This document shows, one piece after another, positions 28,889 to 39,782 of a DNA stretch of 64,000 nucleotides. This stretch comes from Azospirillum formosense. Lineage in GTDB: Bacteria; Pseudomonadota; Alphaproteobacteria; Azospirillales; Azospirillaceae. Under the pieces are notes generated by a model. The model searched no databases. It saw only the letters and a list, made by a program, of their open reading frames with translations, and had not been told where the DNA came from. Position numbers and translations under genes: made by a program. Where the stretch lies: NCBI RefSeq assembly GCF_040500525.1, contig NZ_CP159403.1, positions 945,001 through 1,009,000 on the forward strand, written 5' to 3'. The first letter of the stretch is position 1; the number at the start of each line of letters is the position of its first letter.

Positions 28889-29851
28889 ATGCCTTCCATG
28901 CCCACCCCCTCCACCTCTCCCGCGTCGACGGCCCCGGCAACGCGGCGCATCGGCGGCATCGACGTGGCGCGCGGCGTTGCGCTGCTCGCCATGGCCCTCT
29001 ATCACGGCTCCTGGGACCTGACCTATCTGGGGCTGGCGGACTTCGACCTGTTCGGCGACCCGCTGTGGCTGGCCGCGCGCACCGGCATCCTCGGCAGCTT
29101 CCTGATTCTCTCCGGCCTCAGCCTTGTTCTGGCGGCGGCGGGTGGGATCGACCGGCGGCGCTTCCTGCGGCGCTTCGCCCTTCTCGTCCTGGCGGCGGCC
29201 GGCGTGTCGGCGGTGTCGCTGGTTCTGTTTCCGGACAGTCCGATCTTCTTCGGCGTGCTGCACCACATGGCGGTGGCGAGCCTGCTGGGGCTTGCGCTTC
29301 TGCGCCTGCCCTGGCCGGCGCTTCTGCTGCTTGGCGTGGCGGTGATCGCGCTGGGCGAGACGGTCGCCCTGCCGCTTTTCGACGCGCCCTGGCTGCGCTG
29401 GATCGGGCTGATGACCTTCTCGCCGGAATCGAACGACTATGTGCCGCTCTTTCCCTGGTTCGGCGGCTTCCTGTTCGGGATGGCTCTGGGACGCCTGTGG
29501 CACCCCGCCGCGCCGGGAACGCCGGGCGGAGCGCTCGGGCGGGCGTTCGCCTGGGCCGGTCGGCACAGCCTGGCGGTCTATCTGCTGCACCAGCCCATTC
29601 TGTTCGGCCTGTTGTCGCTGGCCGCGATGGCGATCGGCGCCGACCCGGCGGACGTCCGCAGCTTCCAGAACTCCTGCGTGGCGACCTGCACGTCCAGCGG
29701 CGGCGAGCCGGCGCATTGCACCGCCACCTGCCGCTGCGTGTCCGACGACCTCAACCGGGCCGGCTTGTGGTCCGACTTCGTCCACGACCGGCTGACCGCG
29801 GACAGCGCCCGCAAGGTCGACGGCGTCATCCAAAGCTGCGGAAGCCGCTGA
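28889..29851 (+). CDS. DUF1624 membrane acyltransferase-like protein (heparan-alpha-glucosaminide N-acetyltransferase family)
   Basis: 320 residues from ATG 28889, with about seven membrane helices. The diagnostic start is RRIGGIDVARGVALLAMALYH, followed by FLILSGLSLVLA and FPWFGGFLFGMALG. A C-terminal Cys-rich segment (about 265-295, with CVATCTSSGG and CTATCRCVSDD) lies after the last helix and could be disulfide-bonded in the periplasm. The family is annotated as transmembrane acetyltransferase, but no bacterial substrate is established. Confidence 0.75.
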   Translation: MPSMPTPSTSPASTAPATRRIGGIDVARGVALLAMALYHGSWDLTYLGLADFDLFGDPLWLAARTGILGSFLILSGLSLVLAAAGGIDRRRFLRRFALLVLAAAGVSAVSLVLFPDSPIFFGVLHHMAVASLLGLALLRLPWPALLLLGVAVIALGETVALPLFDAPWLRWIGLMTFSPESNDYVPLFPWFGGFLFGMALGRLWHPAAPGTPGGALGRAFAWAGRHSLAVYLLHQPILFGLLSLAAMAIGADPADVRSFQNSCVATCTSSGGEPAHCTATCRCVSDDLNRAGLWSDFVHDRLTADSARKVDGVIQSCGSR

Positions 29852-29878
29852 CCGGCACCGGCTCTACGCCCAGCGGCT
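29843..29878. terminator. weak hairpin between convergent genes
   Basis: AGCCGCTG (29843-29850) pairs with CAGCGGCT (29871-29878), with a 20-nt loop that itself holds CCGG-CA-CCGG. There is no T run. Confidence 0.3.
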
Positions 29879-30886
29879 CTAAGCCCGGCGCTTACCCACC
29901 GTGTCGGCGACGTAGGCGTCGCGGTGGCCCATCGGCTTCGGACCGCGCCCATCCTCCTCCGTGGTGTCGCGGGCGGTCTGGTGCTCGATCTCCGCGTTCA
30001 ACTCGGCCCCCATCAGGATCACGTAGGACGTCAGGTTGAACCACAGCAGCAGCACCACGCCCGCCCCGACCGACCCATAGGTCTGGTTGTAGCTGCCGAA
30101 GTTGGAGACATAGATGGAAAAGCCCACCGACGCGATGATCCAAAGCCCCGTGGCGATGGCCGACCCCCAGGTGACCCAGCGCCACTTCGGCTGCCGCCGG
30201 TCCGGGCCGTAACGGTAGAGCACGGCGAGCGCCAGAACGATCGCCACCGCCAGGATGGGCCAGCGCGCGAGGCTGGCGGCCCAGGCGATGGGGGTGTCGC
30301 GCAGCCCGAAGAAATTGATGGCCGCCGGGACCGCGACGATCAACGCCAGGGTCACGATCACGAAGACCAGACCGGCCAGCGTCAGCACCAGGGACAGGCC
30401 GGCGAGCCAGATGAAGCTCCGCCGCTCCTGCTCCCCGTAGGCGATGTTGAGCGCGGTGATCAGGGAGTTGGTGCCGCGCGACGCGCTCCACAGCGTCAGG
30501 GCCAAGCCGAACAGGACGCCGAAGCCCAGCCCCTCCTGCGGCGCCGACGCCACGTTGCGCGCCTGATCGCGCAGCACGTTCAGCGCCTCCGGCGGCAGCA
30601 ATCCAGCCAGCTGGTTGACCTGCTGTTCCACCCCCGCCGGGTCGAAGACGAGACCGTAAATCGAAACCAGGGCGGCGATGGCCGGGAAGATGGCGAACAG
30701 AGCGTAGTAGGCCACCCCCGCCGCCACGATGGAAATGTTGTCCTTCCCCTGCTCCTCCCAGGTGCGCCAGAGGATGTCCTTCCAGCCCGCCTTGGGAATG
30801 TCGGACGGACGGGCAGCCGACCGCCCCCGTCCCCCCATCTCGACGCGCGGGTACTGGTTGCGGTGGCGACGGCTCAACCCCAGCAT
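29879..30886 (-). CDS. YihY/BrkB-family inner-membrane protein
   Basis: 335 residues from ATG 30886, which has a strong ribosome-binding site (GGGAGGGGG). About six membrane helices. Family marks are DNISIVAAGVAYYALFAIFPAIAALVSIYG, split here across residues about 50-80, then LTLWSASRGTNSLITALNIAYGE and YGSVGAGVVLLLWFNLTSYVILMGAELNAE. The function of the family is not settled; it was once called ribonuclease BN in error. It begins 10 bp after the DUF3618-DUF2383 gene, so the two form an operon. Confidence 0.9.
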   Translation of the reverse strand: MLGLSRRHRNQYPRVEMGGRGRSAARPSDIPKAGWKDILWRTWEEQGKDNISIVAAGVAYYALFAIFPAIAALVSIYGLVFDPAGVEQQVNQLAGLLPPEALNVLRDQARNVASAPQEGLGFGVLFGLALTLWSASRGTNSLITALNIAYGEQERRSFIWLAGLSLVLTLAGLVFVIVTLALIVAVPAAINFFGLRDTPIAWAASLARWPILAVAIVLALAVLYRYGPDRRQPKWRWVTWGSAIATGLWIIASVGFSIYVSNFGSYNQTYGSVGAGVVLLLWFNLTSYVILMGAELNAEIEHQTARDTTEEDGRGPKPMGHRDAYVADTVGKRRA

Positions 30887-30896
30887 GCCCCCTCCC

Positions 30897-31721
30897 TCAC
30901 GCGACCGCTTCGCGCAGAGCGCCGACACGGTGGCGTACCGTCTCGATCTCATGGAAATGGGCGCCGACGATCACCGTCAGCTCCTCCGGCAGGTCATCGT
31001 GCAGACTGTTGCGGAACAGGCCCAGCGTGCCCTCCACACCGCTCTCCAGCCCGCGCAGCAGCCCACCGCGCGTCCGCGCACCGCCCAGTTCGGCGTCCAG
31101 GTCACGCCAGACCGCGTGCACCGGCAACCGCAGGTCGCGGCCGCCGCCGCGGCGCATCAGCTCCGCCTCCAGGGCGGCGGCGCTGCGCTCGAACTGGCTG
31201 GCGACCTGCGCCAACCGTGCCCTCAGGTCGGCGTCGTCCAGCACCATGTCGGCTTGACGGAATCCGGTGGCCCCCTGGCGGCAGGCGGCGACCAGAACGC
31301 TCAGCACATCCTGGATCGTACCGTCGGCGCCCCGTCCCGCCGGCGCTCCGGAAGCGACGGGTTCGACCTCCGGCGTGCGCGACACGGTCCAGGCGAACCA
31401 CAGGGCGCCCGCCGCCATCAGGGCCAGCGGCCAGGGGTTGGACCGGATCGCGCGGGCCATGCGCGACGGGTTGCCCTCGACCACATCGCGCACCACCTCA
31501 ATCACGCCGCCCGACATCTGGCCGGGCGACAGGCGGAATTCGATTTCGTCGAGAACCGCGTCCATGCGGCCCCGGATGGCGTGGATGTCCTGCTCGATCT
31601 CATCCGTCCCGCGCCGGCCGCGCGGCGATGCCGGGCCTTCGGACGTGGGTGTGGTGTCATTCGTGTTGCCCGCCGCGACGCCGCCCATGGTGTCGGCATA
31701 CGGATCGGTGGCTCGGTTCAT
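30897..31721 (-). CDS. DUF3618-DUF2383 fusion protein
   Basis: 274 residues from ATG 31721. Residues about 38-100 are a DUF3618 segment (TDEIEQDIHAIRGRMDAVLDEIEFRL), followed by a single membrane helix (PLALMAAGALWFAWTV). From about 130 to the end is a PA2169/DUF2383-type four-helix bundle of ferritin-like fold (TIQDVLSVLVAACRQGATGF, RAQLASQFERS-like helices, HAVWRDLDAEL, LPEELTVIVGAHFHEIETVR). Both domains are typical of alphaproteobacterial stress-induced envelope proteins. I do not see a full set of metal ligands. It is the first gene of an operon with YihY, behind an EcfG-like promoter. Confidence 0.7.
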   Translation of the reverse strand: MNRATDPYADTMGGVAAGNTNDTTPTSEGPASPRGRRGTDEIEQDIHAIRGRMDAVLDEIEFRLSPGQMSGGVIEVVRDVVEGNPSRMARAIRSNPWPLALMAAGALWFAWTVSRTPEVEPVASGAPAGRGADGTIQDVLSVLVAACRQGATGFRQADMVLDDADLRARLAQVASQFERSAAALEAELMRRGGGRDLRLPVHAVWRDLDAELGGARTRGGLLRGLESGVEGTLGLFRNSLHDDLPEELTVIVGAHFHEIETVRHRVGALREAVA

Positions 31722-31756
31722 GCCGGCGACTCCCCCTCTTGACGCTGCCGCCAAGC

Positions 31757-31782
31757 AACACCGCAGGTTGGCGGAAGGTTCC
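31757..31782 (-). promoter_or_regulatory. EcfG-type promoter GGAAC-N17-TGTT
   Basis: On the minus strand GGAAC (31782-31778) is followed after 17 bases by TGTT (31760-31757), against the consensus GGAAC-N16/17-CGTT. It lies 35 bp before the DUF3618-DUF2383 start codon, a good distance for a general-stress sigma promoter. Confidence 0.5.
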
Positions 31783-31864
31783 GGCTTGCGGCCGGGGTGA
31801 CACGAGGGATCGGCTATTCGATCTTTTTAAACAGGCGGCAACCGGGAGCGGTACCCCGCATCTT

Positions 31865-31888
31865 GCAAACCGCTGCGAACCGGTTTGC
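31865..31888. other. perfect 8-bp inverted repeat in the tRNA-Lys flank
   Basis: GCAAACCG (31865-31872) and CGGTTTGC (31881-31888) are separated by 8 nt, 52 bp past the 3' end of the tRNA gene. No T run follows on either strand. It may be a processing or terminator hairpin, or an operator. Confidence 0.3.
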
Positions 31889-31939
31889 AGAAGGGGTCGG
31901 GATGGACGGCCCGTCAGGCCGTTAAACCATTGAGGGGAA

Positions 31940-32015
31940 TGGTGATCCGGGTGGGATTCGAACCCACGGCCACATGATTAAAAGTCACGTGCTCTACCGA
32001 CTGAGCTACCGGATC
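31940..32015 (-). tRNA. tRNA-Lys (anticodon UUU)
   Basis: A 76-nt cloverleaf on the minus strand. The acceptor is GATCCGG/CCGGATC, the D stem GCTC/GAGC and the anticodon stem CGTGA/TCATG with loop CTTTTAA (anticodon TTT). The T arm is GTGGG-TTCGAAT-CCCAC with discriminator A and encoded CCA. All stems pair fully apart from one G-U. Confidence 0.97.
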
Positions 32016-32149
32016 ACAGAAGCGTTCGGCCTGTTGCCGATGCGGGGCGCAACATAGGGGGCGGTGACTCCCCCGTCAACAGCGGGGTTGGGCCGAGCGC
32101 ACAAAAATTTCGCCGCCCGCCCCAACCTTCACGCCACCGCCGTACGCCG

Positions 32150-35533
<3,384 letters not shown>

Positions 35534-35572
35534 GGAGACAAACTCATTCTACGGGCTGCGGCGATGCTCGGT

Positions 35573-35624
35573 GTTCAGCGCTTGCTGTTCAACGCTCTCG
35601 GTTCAACACTTAAGGCTCAACGGT
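35573..35624. repeat. 14-bp tandem repeat in the gyrA leader
   Basis: Three and a half imperfect units of period 14: GTTCAGCGCTTGCT, GTTCAACGCTCTCG, GTTCAACACTTAAG and GCTCAACGGT. They occupy 40-91 bp before the gyrA start codon (gene on the minus strand). A 6-bp hairpin, CGGCCC-TTC-GGGCCG (35636-35650), and an AT-rich patch (TAATATAAGAATTC) follow further upstream. The repeat may be an operator array or affect supercoiling-dependent transcription; nothing in the sequence settles this. Confidence 0.7.
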
Positions 35625-35733
35625 GCACGTCCGCACGGCCCTTCGGGCCGCTGCATGTAATATAAGAATTCCTATCAGCTTTCGCATGTGCACACAACGC
35701 TCCGGCAATCCCACGGTTTCTGGCCTTTGCAGG

Positions 35734-37113
35734 TCAATGGCCTCCGGCCTTGGCGGGCCGGGGGCGGCTCAACAGCGCGAAGCGCAGCGAAAGGATGGTC
35801 ACGGATACCACACTGGCGATCAAAATTCCCTCAAAAAGACCGCGGGCGCCGCGCTCCAACCCGAAGGCGAGCAAGGCCGACACCGGAATCATCACCACCG
35901 CGTAGGAGATGAAGTGCAGCGCGGTGGGGACCCAGGCGTCGCCGCGCCCGCGCAGGGCGTTGGCCATGACCACCTGCCCGCCGTCCGCCACCAGAACCCA
36001 GGCGGTGAAGGCGATCAGCGGCGCCACCGCGGTGATCAGCTGGGGGTCGGCGCTGTAGATCGCCGCCAGCGGCTCCGGCACCCAGCGGTAGAGCACCCCG
36101 ACTCCGGCCAGGATCAGGCTGGTGACGCCCAGCCCGGTCCAGCCGGCCAGCGCCATGTCGAGCGGGTCGCGCCGGCCATAGGCCACCCCCACCCGCACCG
36201 CCGTGGCCGAGGCCAGCCCGACCGCCGCCATGAAGGGCAGCGCCGTCAGGTTCAACCCGACCGTGTAGGCGCCCAGCGCCAGCGGCGAAATCATCCCGGC
36301 GAAAAGGCCCAGCGTGGCGAAGGCGCCGCTCTCCACGCCCAGGCTGACCCCGGCGGCGTAGCCGAGATGGCGCTGCTTGCGGCTGCCGCTCCACCAGTCG
36401 CGCACCGGGTCGCGCACCGCCCAGCGGGCGTGGTCGCTCATGTGCCAGGCGTAGAAGACGAGGCCGAGCCCCATCCCCCAACGCACCGCCGTGGTCGCCC
36501 AGGCGGAGCCGACCGCCCCCAGGGCCGGGAATCCGCCATGCCCCCAAACCAGCATCCAGGCGAGCAGCGCGTTCAGGAGATTGCCGAGGATCATCGCGAC
36601 CATGCCCGGCACGGGCCTTTTCAGCCCTTCCAGGAAAAAGCCGGTGGCGACGTACAGCATCATGCCCGGCATGCCGTAGCCGAGCACCGCCATCACCTGG
36701 CCGCCGCCCGCCGCCAGATCCGCGGACTGGCCGGTCAGGCGGAAGAAGGGCTCTCCGGCCAGCGAGGCCAGCGCGAAGAGGATGCCGAGCAGCAGCGCGT
36801 AGGGGATCGCCCGGCGCCAGATGCGCCCGCACTCCGCGTCCTGCCCCGCCCCCAGGGCATGGGCGGTCACCGCCACCACGCCCATCATCAGGCCCACGCC
36901 GGTGGTGACCAGCAGGTTGGCCGGCAGATGGGCCAGCCCGTAATAGGCCAGTTCCTGCGCGCTGTAGCGGCCGACGATGGCCGTATCCACCGCCATCATG
37001 ACGACCAGCCCGGCGCGCGAGACGATGACCGGGGCGGCCAGCCGCAGCAATTCGCCGGCATGGGTGCGCAGACGGTCGGCCAGGAGAGGGGCGGAAATCG
37101 CTTGGTCGGGCAT
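35734..37113 (-). CDS. MATE-family efflux transporter
   Basis: 459 codons with the ATG at 37113 (M-P-D-Q-A-I-S); another ATG at 37170 is possible. Twelve predicted helices in two similar halves: LLRLAAPVIVSRAGLVVMMAVDTAIVG opens the first, given here in part as residues about 20-46, and GVESGAFATLGLFAGMISPLALGAYTVGLNL is split across the second half's start. These multidrug and toxin extruders use Na+ or H+ gradients. Substrate unknown. It lies 200 bp upstream of gyrA on the same strand and is divergent from the entericidin gene. Confidence 0.85.
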   Translation of the reverse strand: MPDQAISAPLLADRLRTHAGELLRLAAPVIVSRAGLVVMMAVDTAIVGRYSAQELAYYGLAHLPANLLVTTGVGLMMGVVAVTAHALGAGQDAECGRIWRRAIPYALLLGILFALASLAGEPFFRLTGQSADLAAGGGQVMAVLGYGMPGMMLYVATGFFLEGLKRPVPGMVAMILGNLLNALLAWMLVWGHGGFPALGAVGSAWATTAVRWGMGLGLVFYAWHMSDHARWAVRDPVRDWWSGSRKQRHLGYAAGVSLGVESGAFATLGLFAGMISPLALGAYTVGLNLTALPFMAAVGLASATAVRVGVAYGRRDPLDMALAGWTGLGVTSLILAGVGVLYRWVPEPLAAIYSADPQLITAVAPLIAFTAWVLVADGGQVVMANALRGRGDAWVPTALHFISYAVVMIPVSALLAFGLERGARGLFEGILIASVVSVTILSLRFALLSRPRPAKAGGH

Positions 37114-37245
37114 GATCAGGGTGTCGGTCGCTTGTGTACGGGTGTCACCGCCGGTGGCGGAACCGGCCATCTTGACCGTGCGGCGTACCACGTCAAGTGG
37201 CGGCTTATTGTCCTTCCGCCCTGTTGCAAATCCGCCGAACGGGCC

Positions 37246-37271
37246 GGAACCAACGCCCGCGGCGCCGCGTT
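37246..37271 (+). promoter_or_regulatory. EcfG (general stress sigma) promoter, GGAAC-N17-CGTT
   Basis: GGAAC (37246-37250), exactly 17 bases, then CGTT (37268-37271): a perfect match to the alphaproteobacterial EcfG consensus. It lies 36 bp before the start codon of the entericidin gene. Entericidin-like genes are known members of EcfG regulons. Confidence 0.75.
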
Positions 37272-37307
37272 GACAAAGCAACAGCATCCATTGAGGAGTT
37301 CGGGATC

Positions 37308-37460
37308 ATGAGCCGCGCCATGCCGTTCCCCGTCCGCCAGATTGCCCTCGCCAGCTTCGTCCTGACCTTCGCCGCGCTGCTCGTCGGCTGCAACACGATC
37401 GAAGGGGCCGGGCAGGATGTCCAGGCCGGCGGACGGGCCGTCGAACGCGCCGCCGAGTGA
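37308..37460 (+). CDS. entericidin A/B-family lipoprotein
   Basis: A 50-residue lipoprotein behind a GAGGAG ribosome-binding site. The signal peptide ends in the lipobox LLVGC (Cys28), followed by NTIEGAGQDVQAGGRAVERA, the typical entericidin ending. Entericidins are small membrane lipoproteins induced in stationary phase or stress and discussed as bacteriolytic toxin/antidote pairs. It is probably cotranscribed with the next proline-rich gene, 43 bp downstream. Confidence 0.85.
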   Translation: MSRAMPFPVRQIALASFVLTFAALLVGCNTIEGAGQDVQAGGRAVERAAE

Positions 37461-37503
37461 GGCGCGCCCCACCTCGCATGTCAACCACGGAAGAGACACC
37501 CGC

Positions 37504-37692
37504 ATGAGCGACCCCATGACGCCGGAGCGCCCCACCGAGGTGCCGCCCCCGAGCAACCCGAACACCCCGCAGCCGGACCGCCCGACCACGCCGGACCCCT
37601 ACCCGGTTCCCGAGAATCCCGACACCCCTCCGGAGATGCCGCCGCCGGCGGATCAGCCGGTCCCCGGCATGCCGTCGCCAACCCAGGCGTAA
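37504..37692 (+). CDS. small proline-rich hypothetical protein
   Basis: 62 residues, of which 24 are proline, with many Thr, Asp and Glu and no hydrophobic segment (starts MSDPMTPERPTEVPPPSNPN). It is certainly disordered and acidic. Its position between an EcfG-promoted lipoprotein gene and a strong terminator suggests stress expression. I know no function for it. No signal peptide is visible. Confidence 0.6.
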   Translation: MSDPMTPERPTEVPPPSNPNTPQPDRPTTPDPYPVPENPDTPPEMPPPADQPVPGMPSPTQA

Positions 37693-37734
37693 AGACGCCG
37701 GACCGGGCGTCCGTCCGCAACAGGCAATTTCCAG

Positions 37735-37767
37735 AAAGGCCGGTGCCACAAGGCGCCGGCCTTTTTC
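37735..37767 (+). terminator. terminator of the entericidin/proline-rich unit
   Basis: AAAGGCCGGTGCC and GGCGCCGGCCTTTTT pair in a long stem with loop ACAA, ending in five T. A classic intrinsic terminator. Confidence 0.9.
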
Positions 37768-37915
37768 CTTGCCCGAACGCCGGTGTTTTGAAATCGAAGA
37801 TTCGAATCTGGAAACAACACAGAAACACATGGGCAACAAAGACCAAAGGACCGTGGCAAAGTTTGGCATCGATACGTTAAGTGTTTTTTTACCTTTCCCT
37901 CGCCCCACCTTAATG

Positions 37916-37930
37916 TTAACGATTTGTTAA
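37916..37930 (+). promoter_or_regulatory. CtrA-type box TTAA-N7-TTAA
   Basis: TTAA (37916-37919), seven bases (CGATTTG), TTAA (37927-37930), with an extra TTAA at 37910-37913. It lies 19 bp before the ATG of the RTX gene, close to the ribosome-binding site, so it may sit at or near the transcription start. The wider region 37860-37935 is strikingly AT-rich. Confidence 0.5.
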
Positions 37931-37949
37931 TCATTGAGGAGAGGCAACC

Positions 37950-38576
37950 ATGGCCAGGTTTTCGGGAACCAACGCCGCCGAACGCTATCTCGGCACCGAC
38001 TCCGCCGACACGGTCTATGGCAATGGAGGGAATGATTCGCTCTCCGGAGGTCTCGGCAACGATTTTCTGGACGGCGGGCTCGGGAATGACTGGCTGGGCG
38101 ATCCCTACGCCGGCGATCCGGGGAACGACCGCATGTACGGGCGCCAAGGCGACGACCAGCTGTTCGGCGGCGCCGGCAACGACTGGCTCGACGGCGGGTC
38201 GGGCAACGACACGGTGAAGGGCGGGCGCGGCGACGACACGCTGGTCGGCGGAACCGGCGACGACTGGCTGATCGACACGCTGCGCGACGACGGGTCCGAT
38301 GTCTTCCTCCCCGGCGCCGGCAACGACCACATGGTCAGTTACCGGGACGGCGCGACGGACATCTTCCGCTTCGACGTGGCGCCGGGCGGCTTCGGCACCG
38401 ACGACATCAGCTATTTCGAAGCGGGGGTCGACCGCATCGAGTTCCGCGGCTTCTCCGCCGCCGATCTGACCGTCTCCACCACGGCCACCAACACGGCCTT
38501 CGGCTTCCGTGACGGGTCGTCGCTGACCGTGGACACGGTGGGGCTGGTGTCCGGCCGTGACTATGTCTTCACCTGA
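37950..38576 (+). CDS. RTX (hemolysin-type calcium-binding repeat) protein
   Basis: 208 residues behind TTGAGGAGAGG. Residues about 23-105 contain some eight glycine/aspartate-rich nonapeptide repeats (YGNGGNDSL, GGLGNDFLD, GGAGNDWLD, GGSGNDTVK, GGRGDDTLV). These fold into a calcium-bound beta roll. The second half (about 110-208) resembles the C-terminal part of RTX proteins and would carry an uncleaved type I secretion signal; there is no N-terminal signal peptide. No ABC exporter is nearby and no catalytic domain is present. Probably a secreted surface or matrix protein under CtrA control. Confidence 0.85.
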   Translation: MARFSGTNAAERYLGTDSADTVYGNGGNDSLSGGLGNDFLDGGLGNDWLGDPYAGDPGNDRMYGRQGDDQLFGGAGNDWLDGGSGNDTVKGGRGDDTLVGGTGDDWLIDTLRDDGSDVFLPGAGNDHMVSYRDGATDIFRFDVAPGGFGTDDISYFEAGVDRIEFRGFSAADLTVSTTATNTAFGFRDGSSLTVDTVGLVSGRDYVFT

Positions 38577-38643
38577 CAGCGTCCTCACACGACCGGCCCC
38601 CTCACCTGAAGGAAGTACCGCGGGCATGAGGGGCTGATGGCGC

Positions 38644-38676
38644 AAGGGGCGTGGCCGCGGCTGGCCGCGCCCTTTT
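38644..38676 (+). terminator. terminator after the RTX gene
   Basis: AAGGGGCG-T-GGCC pairs with GGCC-G-CGCCCTT around loop GCGGCT and ends in TTTT. It lies 68 bp after the RTX stop. Confidence 0.75.
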
Positions 38677-38747
38677 CCGTTCCGGGCCGCGGCCCCTCCG
38701 CTCCGCTGCCGCGTTATAGCCTTGCCCACGCGACGGAGGAGCCACGC

Positions 38748-39200
38748 ATGAACCATCGACGCCTCACCCCCCGCCCCGCCCCCCGGCTGCTCGCCGTCTG
38801 CGCCCTGGCGGCGCTCGGCGCCTGCGCGGAGACTGGCGCCGTGCAACGGCCCATGGCGCAGATGTCGCCGCTGGAACTGGTCGGGCTGACCGTCCAGTCC
38901 ATTCCCGAGAACCGCATTCTGGGTTCGGTCGAGGACGTCGTCCTAACTCCGGCCCGCGAGCCGGTCCAACTCGTGGTGGCGAGCGGAGCGCCGGTCCATC
39001 CGGTGAAACGCCACGTGACGCTGGATTCCGGGCAGTTGCGCTATTCGGAAGAGCGACAGGCCCTCGTCCTGACCGGCATGAACGCGGACCAGTTCGACGC
39101 CCTGTTCGCCACGCCTGCCACGACGGCTCCGGCCCTCGCCCCCCTGCCCGGCAACCCGGCGGACGCCACCAACTGGAACCGCGCCACCGCCCCGCGCTGA
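38748..39200 (+). CDS. PRC-barrel-like lipoprotein
   Basis: 150 residues from ATG 38748 with a GGAGGAG ribosome-binding site. The signal peptide ends in the lipobox LGAC (Cys about 25). Residues about 40-125 read as a PRC-barrel: LELVGLTVQSIPENRILGSV, EDVVLTPAREPVQLVVASGA, then RHVTLDSGQLRYSEERQALV. PRC-barrel lipoproteins of unknown role are frequent in alphaproteobacterial envelopes. The Pro/Ala-rich tail is not conserved. The assignment is by pattern. Confidence 0.65.
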   Translation: MNHRRLTPRPAPRLLAVCALAALGACAETGAVQRPMAQMSPLELVGLTVQSIPENRILGSVEDVVLTPAREPVQLVVASGAPVHPVKRHVTLDSGQLRYSEERQALVLTGMNADQFDALFATPATTAPALAPLPGNPADATNWNRATAPR

Positions 39201-39742
39201 GCCCTCCTCCGGCCAGACCATGCGACGAGCCCACCATGACGGGCCCGCAAGGTCTGGCCAGCGGGCATCCCTCGGCCTTTCAAAGGAAAGGCTATGACGT
39301 CCCATCACGCGGCCCATCACGCGGCGCGGTGTGGCGACGGCTGAAGGGGCGGGGAATGAGCAAGGATGGGGCTGCGCCGGACGTTCCGGAGGGCTTCGTG
39401 GCAGCGCTGACTCTGGTGCGTCCGCTGCAGGCCGACGGGCGGAACGATGGCGTGCCCAAGCGGTGGGTCGGCTGCGCGATGCCGGGCCTGGGCGATGCCG
39501 GGCCTGAGCGATGATATCGGCAATGATGGTTGAATCGATGGACCGGGTCGCCGCCCTGCATGGTCCGAGCGCGACGGAAGCCGTGACGGCGGCAAGGGCA
39601 CTCGGGATGTGACGGCGCTGGGACGCCATGGCTGCTGCCGGATCACGACGGACGCTCGCCGTGGCCGATCCGTTGGCGGGGATCCCCCGTCAAGCCCGGC
39701 CCGCGCAGGTCATGCAAAAGCAAGCCAGCACCGGAAAAGGAC
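39201..39742. other. gene-free region with short tandem repeats
   Basis: About 540 bp between the lipoprotein gene and the ssb terminator. Some short open frames exist on both strands (for example 39358-39514 forward), but none has homology, a good start site or stable codon choice. It holds CCCATCACGCGG twice in tandem near 39301 and a 16-bp tandem repeat at 39476-39514. It may be the eroded remains of a gene. Confidence 0.5.
39476..39514. repeat. 16-bp tandem repeat
   Basis: GCGATGCCGGGCCTGG (39476-39491) is followed by GCGATGCCGGGCCTGA (39492-39507) and a third partial unit GCGATGA. Two units differ by one base. No role is apparent. Confidence 0.7.
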
Positions 39743-39764
39743 GGGAGGGGGAAAACCCCCTCCC
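39743..39764 (-). terminator. terminator of ssb
   Basis: GGGAGGGGG (39743-39751), loop AAAA, CCCCCTCCC (39756-39764): a perfect 9-bp stem followed on the minus strand by GTCCTTTT. It lies 18 bp after the ssb stop. Confidence 0.75.
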
Positions 39765-39782
39765 TCACCAAACCCCGGCTGA

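Noticed and set aside
35573..35624. GTTC repeats before gyrA as SOS boxes
   Set aside because: The spacing between successive GTTC is 10 bases, not the 7 needed for the alphaproteobacterial LexA box.
39358..39514. A 52-codon forward frame with ATG
   Set aside because: No homology, weak ribosome-binding site and its end consists of the 16-bp tandem repeat. Not convincing as a gene.
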